Source of the DNA: Chlorops oryzae
Lineage: Eukaryota > Arthropoda > Insecta > Diptera > Chloropidae
Assembly: GCA_020466095.1 (NCBI GenBank)
Contig: CM035807.1
Coordinates: 44,423,100-44,487,099, forward strand
DNA: 64,000 nt
Direction of reading: 5' to 3'
This document shows, one piece after another, positions 57,090 through 64,000 of this stretch. The translations under genes were made by a program, and so were the position numbers. Each line of letters opens with the position of its first letter. Position 1 is the first letter of the stretch. Under the pieces are notes generated by a model. That model was not told the origin of the DNA and made no database searches. It saw only the letters and a list, made by a program, of their open reading frames with translations.

Positions 57090-57426
57090 CGCCTCATTTT
57101 ATCCAAAGCTGACTCGATTTTTTATGTTCATCAACGACTGGCTTTTTTGCTCGACTACAAACATAAAAGGCCACTGGACTTAAATCTGGAGATCTTGCAA
57201 GCTACTTAATCGGACCATTCCCCTTCCTATCCAATTCCCGCCATATTTTTCATTTAAATAGTTTTTGACTATTAGGCTTGTCTTATGAATTGGACAACCG
57301 TCATTTTGAAAAGTCGTACCAGCCAGTGTAGTCAGAGGCCAATCTTCTAAAAATGTGCGTGGAACGCTTCCTACAACGATGTCATTTTGAGTTCAAGCTT
57401 TAGAAAACCGAAATGTATTTTACCTA

Positions 57427-58724
57427 ACAGGTTGGCTGATAAGTCCCCGGTCTGACACATAGATGGCGTCTCTAGTATTAAATGCATATTATTTTTATAT
57501 AGTGGCAACCTTCAAATGATTCGTGTCAAAATTTGACGTCTGTAAGTCAATTAGTTTGTGAGATAGAGCGTCTTTTGTGAAGCAACTTTTGTTATTGTGA
57601 AAAAAATGGAAAAAAAGGAATTTCGTGTTTTGATAAAATACTGTTTTCTGAAGGGAAAAAATACAGTGGAAGCAAAAACTTGGCTTGATAATGAGTTTCC
57701 GGACTCTGCCCCAGGAAAATCAACAATAATTTATTGGTATGCAAAAAAGCGTGGTGAAATGAGCACGGAGGACGGTGAACGCAGTGGACGCCCGACAGAG
57801 GATTGTTACCGACGAAAACATCAAAAAAAATTCACAAAATGATTTTGAATGACCGTAAAATGAAGTTGATCGAGATAGCAGAGGCCTTAAAGATATCAAA
57901 GGAACGTGTTGGTCATATCATTCATCAATATTTGGATATGAAAAAGCTCTGTGCAAAATGGGTGCCGCGCGAGCTCACATTTGACCAAAAACAACAACGT
58001 GTTGATGATTCTGAGCGGTGTTTGCAGCTGTTAACTCGCAATACACCCGAGTTTTTTGCGTCGATATGTGACAATGGATGAAACATGGCTCTATCACTAC
58101 ACTCCTGAGTCCAATCGACAGTCGGCTGAGTGGACAGCGATCGGTGAACCGTCTCCGAAGCGTGGAAAGACTAAAAGTCCACGGCAAAGTAATGGCCTCT
58201 GTTTTTTGGGATGGGCATGGAGTTAATTTTATCGATTATCTTGAGAGGGAAAAAAACCATCAACAGTGAATATTATATTCGTTATTGGAGCGGTTTGAAG
58301 GTCGAAATCGCGGCAAAACGGCCCCATATGAAGAAGAAAAAAGTGTTGTTCCACCAAGACAACGCACCGTGCCACAAGTCATTGAGAACGATGGCAAAAA
58401 TTTCATGAATTAGGCTTCGAATTGCTTCCCCACCCACCGTATTCTCCCAGACCTGGCCCCCAGCGACTTTTTTTGTTCTCAGACCTCAAAAGGATGCTCG
58501 CGGGAAAAAATTTGGCTGCAATGAAGAGGTGATCGCCGAAACTGAGGCCTATTTTGAGGCAAAACCGAAGGAAGGGTACTACCAAAATGGTATCAAAAAA
58601 TTTGAAGGTCGTTATAATCGTTGTATCGCTCTTGAAGGGAACTATGTTTGAATAATAAAAACGAATTTTGACCAAAAAAATGTGTTTTTCTTTATTAGAC
58701 CGGGGGACTTATCATCCAACCTGT
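57427..58724 (+). mobile_element. mariner element (mauritiana-type), 1298 bp
   Basis: Inverted ends ACAGGTTGGCTGATAAGTCC and its right-hand partner (GGGGGACTTATCATCCAACC), flanked by TA at 57425-57426 and 58725-58726. Size is normal for full-length mariner. The right TIR has a few differences. Inserted in a DUF4817-type transposase gene. Confidence 0.95.
57606..58652 (+). pseudogene. mariner transposase, frameshifted
   Basis: D,D34D transposase that cuts out and reinserts mariner. From ATG 57606: EFRVLIKYCFLKGKNTVEAK and WYAKKRGEMSTEDGERSGRP; shift near 57800. Next frame: MILNDRKMKLIEIAEALKIS, LTFDQKQQR; shift near 58060. Then MDETWLYHYTPESNRQSAEW (first aspartate), another shift, VLFHQDNAPCHKSLRTM (second) and, near 58450, PDLAPSDFF (third). 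About six frameshifts, mostly single bases, in an otherwise well-preserved sequence; the end is RYNRCIALEGNYV near 58650. Confidence 0.95.
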
Positions 58725-59295
58725 TATTACACCCACCCAGACATTAGCACTGAACCTTTTTTGATGCTTTCTTGCATTTTCACTCGTGGTTTAATTTAAG
58801 AGAAATGATGAAGATTATGATAGTTCTTAACGCCCTATTGATCAAAGGTTGACTCATCAGTCCATAAAATGTATTTTAAGAAATTTCTGTCGTCTTGATC
58901 TTTTTCACAGGAGTGTAGTGATATGGATGAATTTTTTTTGTATTTCAGCACACGATGCACCTGCGACTTTGAGATTCCTAGTTCTTGCGAAACTTTTTGG
59001 ACACTTGGCAGTATTGGAGTCCCGTACTACATTTTGCCCTTCAGATGCCCTGAACACGCTTCCAGTTTCTCGTAGACGATTAAATGAGGAGTGAAAAATT
59101 TACCGGTGGGGACCCGGTCTTTGCGGAAAGACTTCTTGCACATCAATGTCTTATTGTGTATTTAATCATATGTAACAAGACGAGCTTTGGGCAATGCTGT
59201 TTTCGTAAATTCGAGCACCATATAATATGACTAATTTTGAATGTGTTCTGTCTTAAGCTACGAGAGTAGTTCAGTATGATCCACAATAAAAATTT

Positions 59296-59480
59296 TTTCC
59301 TTTCTGAGATATTTTATAATAAGTCCCGCATCACTATTGCCATTCTCAGATTGGCACCGTTGAGGAGAAAATGTTTCCCCAATATTTCTATGGTAAGTTT
59401 ATTACCTTGTTGATAATGAGTTTCACGGCTAAGGTGAAAAAGTTTACCATTTTGAAAATAAGTGGGACTGATAACACTGG
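59296..59480. repeat. Dispersed repeat, copy 2 (first copy 25316-25486)
   Basis: Same layout as the copy at 25316: AATAAGTCCCGCATCA start, TTCTATGGTAAGTTT in the middle, AATAAGTGGGACTGATAACA end. Unlike copy 1 it is not followed by the CACTAGTTTACA MITE. Confidence 0.75.
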
Positions 59481-59877
59481 GCAACACATAAATTGTTTTG
59501 GAGAAAAGAACTGCAGTCTCTGAGAATCTTTGACGAGTAAATCAACGCCTCATACTTGGTTTAGTCGGATTGGTTCGAGGTTTTTTTTTTAGCGATCTAA
59601 AAAATTGTGGCGGAAAAGTAAGTTGCGCACTTGGTTTTGGCTATATCTCGTAAATTGTTCAATATTTCTCTTTCCTTTTTATGACAAAGCATTAGAACTA
59701 GACTCAAACAAAATAACTCTAGCATTCACTTATCCAAAAAAAAACTCCATCGAGGAGCTGGGAATTGCGTAAATCTGAAAAATTTTCACCTTTAACTTTC
59801 CAGGCCCATTGCTCCCAAGCCGGTAATAAAATGTCTTTATTTTTTAGTTTTTGATTTAAATGTAGAAAAACTATAAA
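59481..59877. other. Intergenic sequence, nothing recognised
   Basis: AT-rich, no coding motif and no repeat partner noticed within the window. Confidence 0.5.
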
Positions 59878-60523
59878 TTAACCATTATTTCCATACATCA
59901 ACTGCATCCGAACACTCCTTGATTCTATTTTGCCATTTGCTCTCAGGACGTGCCCATACCAGCGTAGCCTTGCTTCCCACATTTTCCCAATAATTGGCGC
60001 AACTCCATAGCGTCTACGGATGTCTACGTTTGGATCATGATCAAGACGAGAGAGTCCGGATATCCAGCGAAGCATCTTTGTTTCAATAACACTAACCTTT
60101 CTTTCTGCTATTTTCGTTGCTGGTAGACATTCGGTACTATAAAGAGCGACTGGCCTGATGACTGTGCGGTAAATTTTGGATTATAAGCGGTCGCTTATCT
60201 TTTTATCGCAGCTAACACCAGTCGTTGAAAGCCACTTAAGCCAAGCGGCGTTAACTCTCTCAGTAACTTCGCATGTGATCGTCCCGTCAGCAGAAAATGT
60301 CGACCCAAGATATTTAAATTTTTCCGTCCTTGGTAGTTCAGTGTTATTTATTTTGATGGTCCCTGCTTCGCAATTGTCTGTTGTCATGTATTCTGTTTTC
60401 CCGACATTCAAACGTAGTCCAAACATAGACAATCTCTCATGCCAGTCTTGTACTTGTTGCTGTAAGTTGTTTTTATTGGTTGAGGCAAGAACATCATCTG
60501 CGTATAGAAGAAAAACTCAACAA
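59878..60523 (-). pseudogene. RTE-like LINE reverse transcriptase, C-terminal fragment
   Basis: Minus strand. LLYADDVLASTNKNNLQQQV (active-site YADD, about 60510) leads into FGLRLNVGKTEYMTTDNCEA, ELPRTEKFKYLGSTFSADGT and NAAWLKWLSTTGVSCDKKIS; after a break near 60181, METKMLRW-like wording and SGLSRLDHDPNVDIRRRYGV, RLRWYGHVLRANGK. This is the C-terminal part of an RTE-type ORF. Truncated at about 60523 on its 5' side, as is usual for LINE copies. Confidence 0.88.
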
Positions 60524-60765
60524 TTTCCTTTAGATATTACATTTATACAATTATCAGCATAATCAGTATTTTATCAGCTTTTTTCTAAAGGTTGGTGCCT
60601 TAGCTTGAGTTTACAATATAATTATATTAAGATTATATCAAATTCAAATAAATAAATTAATATCTTGTTTCTGAACAATTTGCGCTGGATGAAAAATTTC
60701 AAGCATACTCAAAGGGTAATGTTGAGTTTTACTTCTGTTTTTTGGTAAAAAATTTTCAGCTTATA

Positions 60766-62258
60766 CAGGGTGTTCCGTACTAACGTGCTTTTCTTTATAG
60801 GGTTGGTAGAGGGGGTCATTGTGAAACAAAAAATCGTTATGAGAGGGGGGGGTCTTAAAATGTAACCCTGAGGAGTTATAGGGCTTAAAGTTTTTAGGCA
60901 GTGAGTCGAGAAAAATAATTCTCCCACGATAATGGTTTATCGTAGGGAAAAAACTGAAATGCAGTTTGAAAGCTAATTGTATGGGCTTTTAAGAAAAATT
61001 AAGTTGCTGGTCAAAATTTGAGCCATTGAGGGAAAAAATAAACGGTCAAAGTCAAAAATTCTGAAAAAATTTTCATTTTTTCGACTTGAGAGCCATTTTG
61101 GTATGAAAAAGGTCGTATTAACACATACTTTTCTAATTTTTTTTCCAAATCTACGTTAAATTTCCTTTAAAACGTTGGTACATTTGTCATACCTTGTTAG
61201 CGGTTTAACCTCAGGAAAAATAGGTTTCAAAAACAAAAACAAACTTGAACTTTTTTTATTCAATTTTAATTTTTTTGTAAACTGTTAACGTTCGCATAAA
61301 TTTAAAACAAAATTTGTTTTATTCTTACAGGGCGTTTTCAAATTGGTGGCCGGACCTATGTACGCAACAGTTCGCTCTTTTTAGAATTTCATGACATAGA
61401 TTTGTATTTGGTAATTCTTCTCTTACAATATTGAAAGCTTCCATGATACGGCCTATTAAATGTGGTCTTGACCGAACGGGAGCTGAATATACGATTTCCT
61501 TCAGTCGACCCCACAAAAAGAAATCTAAAGGTGTAAGGTCTGGTGATCGTGGTGGCCATTTCGCCTAGTGTACTCCCTGCGAGCTTCTGCCTGGTTTCCG
61601 TTTGCAAACCCCAAAATGAACACCATGTCAGCATATTCCTCACTGGAAATATGCCATTTTGGAATTCCAAAAATAACTCAAAGCTTATTTTACAAAAGAC
61701 TTTTCCATAAATGATCATGGCTAACTCGACAAATATCTTCTGTTTACAAATAAAATTAAATTGAATAAAAAAAGTTCAAGTTTGTTTTTGTTTTTGAAAC
61801 CTTATTTTTCCTGAGGTTAAACCGCTAACAAGGTATGACAAATGTACCAACGTTTTTAAAGGAAATTTAACGTAGATTTGGGAAAAAAATTAGAAAAGTA
61901 TGTGTTAAATACGACCTTTTTCATACCAAAAATGGCTCTCAAAGTCGAAAAAATGAAAATTTTTCAGAATTTTTGACTTTGACCGTTTTTTTTTCCCTCA
62001 ATGGCTCAAATTTTGACCAGCAACTTAATTTTTCTTAAAAGCCCATACAATTAGCTTTCAAACTGCATTTCAGTTTTTTCCCTACGATAAACCATTATCG
62101 TGGGAGAATTTTTTTCTCGACTCACTGCCTAAAAACTTTAAGGCCCTATAACTCCTCAGGGTTACATTTTAGACCCCCCCCTCTCATACGTTTTTTTGTT
62201 CACAATGACCCCCTCTACCAACCCTATAAAGAAAAGCACGTTAGTACGGAACACCCTG
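60766..62258. mobile_element. Non-autonomous DUF4817-type element with arms of about 500 bp
   Basis: Flanked by TA (60764-60765 and 62259-62260); ends CAGGGTGTTCCGTACTAACG inverted. Arms (60766-61280 and 61745-62258) pair over about 510 bp with small differences. The 460-bp middle holds a fused transposase remnant. TA target and CAGGG ends fit the Tc1/mariner superfamily. A fragment of one arm also lies at 6020-6250. Confidence 0.9.
61325..61700 (-). pseudogene. Internally deleted DUF4817-type transposase
   Basis: Minus strand. Near 61660-61570 one frame reads EEYADMVFILGFANGNQAEA, the start of the DUF4817 N-terminal domain, to RREYTRRNG. It joins at about 61565 directly to a WPPRSPDLTPLDFFLWGRLK stretch in another frame, which is the region of the last catalytic aspartate, followed by AFNIVREELPNTNLCHEILK and a stop at 61325. 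So about 250 residues including the first two catalytic aspartates were deleted and the frame was lost. Confidence 0.85.
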
Positions 62259-62448
62259 TATATGTATATAAACACCAGAATCTCGAAAAAGTTAATTGAT
62301 TTGTTCCAGGGGTAATAAACTTTTCCGAATTATTAACTTTTCCAAATGTTTTTAAAATCGAAAAAATTAAAGAATTAGAGACTACATGCATAAAAATATA
62401 TTTTTGCAAACATAACATGCTTGTAAGGCGAAACGACTACAAATTTAA

Positions 62449-63283
62449 CAAGTAAGGTTGTTAAAGTCAGGCGAGCCTGACAATAGAATACCCGACACAG
62501 ACACACATATTCAAATAGCTTTTCATATCAAGAGTTATTTAGGGCCATAAGGGGCCCCATATACTGACTTTTGTTTAATTTCTTTATGAAAACCGCCCTT
62601 TGCCACGCCCAATTTTCCAATTTTTTAGGAACTATAATCGGATGCTTAAATATACGCTCAAATTCTAAGTTTCATTAAAATATTTCGAAACAGTCCGATT
62701 TTGAGGCAGTTTTGGGATTTTTGTGACAGGACCTAGTACTGAAGGTACCCTTAATAATGGACCGATCAAGGAACTTTTTTGGAATGATGTTAATGACTAC
62801 AAAGGAAGCATACGTGTCATCTTATGTTCAAGTACCATTTGAATTTCGGGTGTAGGAGAGTTTTCGAAACCCGCCCTTCTGCCACGCCCACTATTCCAAT
62901 TTTTAGAAATCATATTACTGGCCTTTAAATATGATCAAATATCAAATTTCATCAAAATATCTGGAAAAACTCCGATTTTAGAACAGTTTTTGTTGTTTTC
63001 GTAACAGACCCTAGTACTGGAGGTACCCCTAAAAATGATCCGATCGGGTCCATTGTTCTTACTCATGTCCCCGTGAGCACGCATTCCAAATTTTGTCAAG
63101 ATAGCTCAACTCCTTTGATAAGATACCTGTATACAGACAGACGGACGGACATGTCTAAATCGAATCTGCTGGTGACGTTGATCATTTCTATATATATTTT
63201 GTATGGTCTATCTCGACTGGTTCTGGGTGTTACACACAACCAACAAACGCAATATACCCTCGACACAGAGTGTGTCGGGTATA
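62449..63283 (-). mobile_element. mini-me / DINE-like element D (third subfamily)
   Basis: Reads on the minus strand from a terminal hairpin TATACCCGACACAC...GTGTCGAGGGTATA (63283 down), through a TA tract, the core ATTCGATTTAGACATG and a GTCY tract (GTCCGTCCGTCTGTCTG), to a 3' stem GTCAGGC/GCCTGAC (62467-62482) and ACTTG at 62449. Body without the 120-bp units of A and C but with CCACGCCCA motifs at 62596 and 62884. Confidence 0.8.
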
Positions 63284-64000
63284 AAAACATGAAACACTCA
63301 CGACAGTTCCGTTAAAATTTGAATTTAAATTTATTGGAAAGGAAAAATAACTGTTTTAACAAGTTTGATTTCTTTTTAATCTTCGTTATATTTTTGAATG
63401 TTGGCGATGTTATGCTGACGGCAGTGTTCAAAGGCGTTGATAATAACTGTCGTTGTTTGAAGCTGTTGGACAAATTCGTTGAAAAAGGGGTTGTTTTTCA
63501 AGTGTTTTTCCGCTAACGATGCTGCGGCTGCTCTCGATCAATTTTGTTAATCATCTTCTCTCCTATTGTTGCCAGACAAATCGAGTGTCAAAGATATTGG
63601 CCATGGCGTTGCCATACTGAAGAATGTGGTGTATATTGAACGCATGAATTAAATCTAACAATGCTTAATTTATTTAAAGTTTTTTATTTTAAATCAGTTT
63701 TACACAGATATATTTTTAACTCAATTATTTTCAACAACTCCTATTTCACAATAAGACTGCACGCTTCGATCGAATTTGTCACTTTTAACTGTTAGCGTTA
63801 TGATTTGCGTTGTCTTGTTTTGTTTTTCTTCGCTATTCTATGTAATACACACGAAATAGAGGTGATTCAAAATAAGAAAAGGAAAAAAAAAATTGCGCTC
63901 AGAAAAGTTACCGCCAAAATTAACATTTTAGAACGCTATGTGGGCGCTGAAACTCGATAAACTTAACCAAGCGTTTAACTGTTACGAGCGTTAACTTTTG
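63284..64000. other. AT-rich sequence at the window end, no gene recognised
   Basis: No motif-bearing frame on either strand. A faint minus-strand serine/threonine-rich frame near 63500-63310 has no known match. Confidence 0.4.

Larger units (their letters stand above)
57090..59110 (-). pseudogene. DUF4817-type Tc1/mariner-superfamily transposase, split by mariner
   Basis: DDE transposase related to the element at 60766. Minus strand, broken frames. From 59110: RLRETGSVFRASEGQNV (helix-turn-helix region), then LKYKKIHPYHYTPVK-like wording and YILWTDESTFDQ with the first catalytic aspartate near 58850. After the mariner (58724-57427) it continues with HFGFLKLE, FQNDGCPIHKTSLIVKNYLN (second aspartate) and YGGNWIGRG, then a decayed RSPDL region near 57190. 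Many stops: an old copy. Confidence 0.72.

Overview
The window looks like a transposon-dense, AT-rich piece of a dipteran insect genome, and I found no convincing ordinary host gene apart from one possible MADF-domain gene (26087-27077). The dipteran call rests on four elements that match dipteran mini-me/DINE Helitron-like repeats (TA-rich tract, conserved core, GTCY microsatellite), a mauritiana-type mariner, Transib, BEL/Pao and Ty3/Gypsy elements, and a foldback element with 9-bp target duplications. A tephritid or similar fly is plausible but is my inference. Two blocks of exactly 100 N (10001-10100, 27601-27700) mark scaffold gaps. At least two segments look like uncorrected long-read sequence left in the assembly.

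Layout. 1-5900: decayed Ty3/Gypsy copy on the + strand (gag, protease, RT, RNase H, integrase, 3' LTR region) with a MITE inside it. 6020-8300: a fragment of another element's terminal arm, then a PIF/Harbinger transposase on the - strand split by a mini-me element. 10617-12484: BEL/Pao pieces on the - strand in the non-canonical order pol then gag. 13290-17700: a Transib transposase split by a two-gene PIF/Harbinger element (spliced transposase on +, Myb/SANT-like protein on -). 18844-22180: a CACTA/EnSpm-like transposase gene broken by a Harbinger-type element carrying a MADF gene, itself broken by a mini-me element. 22388-23728: a 60-bp satellite. 24400-27500: several MITEs, the MADF gene and short tandem repeats.

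27701-37055 is a young BEL/Pao copy whose pol gene is interrupted at 28464-34674 by a foldback transposon. This has two opposing arrays of 153-bp units, near-identical 130-bp tips, a tRNA-like centre and a 9-bp target duplication. 37082-37414 is a Penelope-like GIY-YIG fragment. 37560-42492 is a second, heavily decayed Gypsy copy (- strand). 42493-48908 holds AT-rich leader-like sequence, unassigned gag-like ORFs, and a primer-binding site and LTR (- strand). 51030-53646 is a LINE (- strand). 53838-56415 holds a mini-me element next to a palindromic element carrying a TTAA-flanked insertion. 57090-59110 is a DUF4817-type transposase remnant (- strand) split by a mariner. 59878-60523 is an RTE-type LINE fragment. 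60766-62258 is a deletion derivative of a DUF4817-type element with arms of about 500 bp. 62449-63283 is a fourth mini-me element.

The genes do not form a pathway. The window records repeated insertion of transposons into transposons, with at least eight nesting events readable from interrupted reading frames or target duplications. The strongest candidate for something new is the foldback element: its removal together with one 9-bp duplication restores the BEL reading frame.
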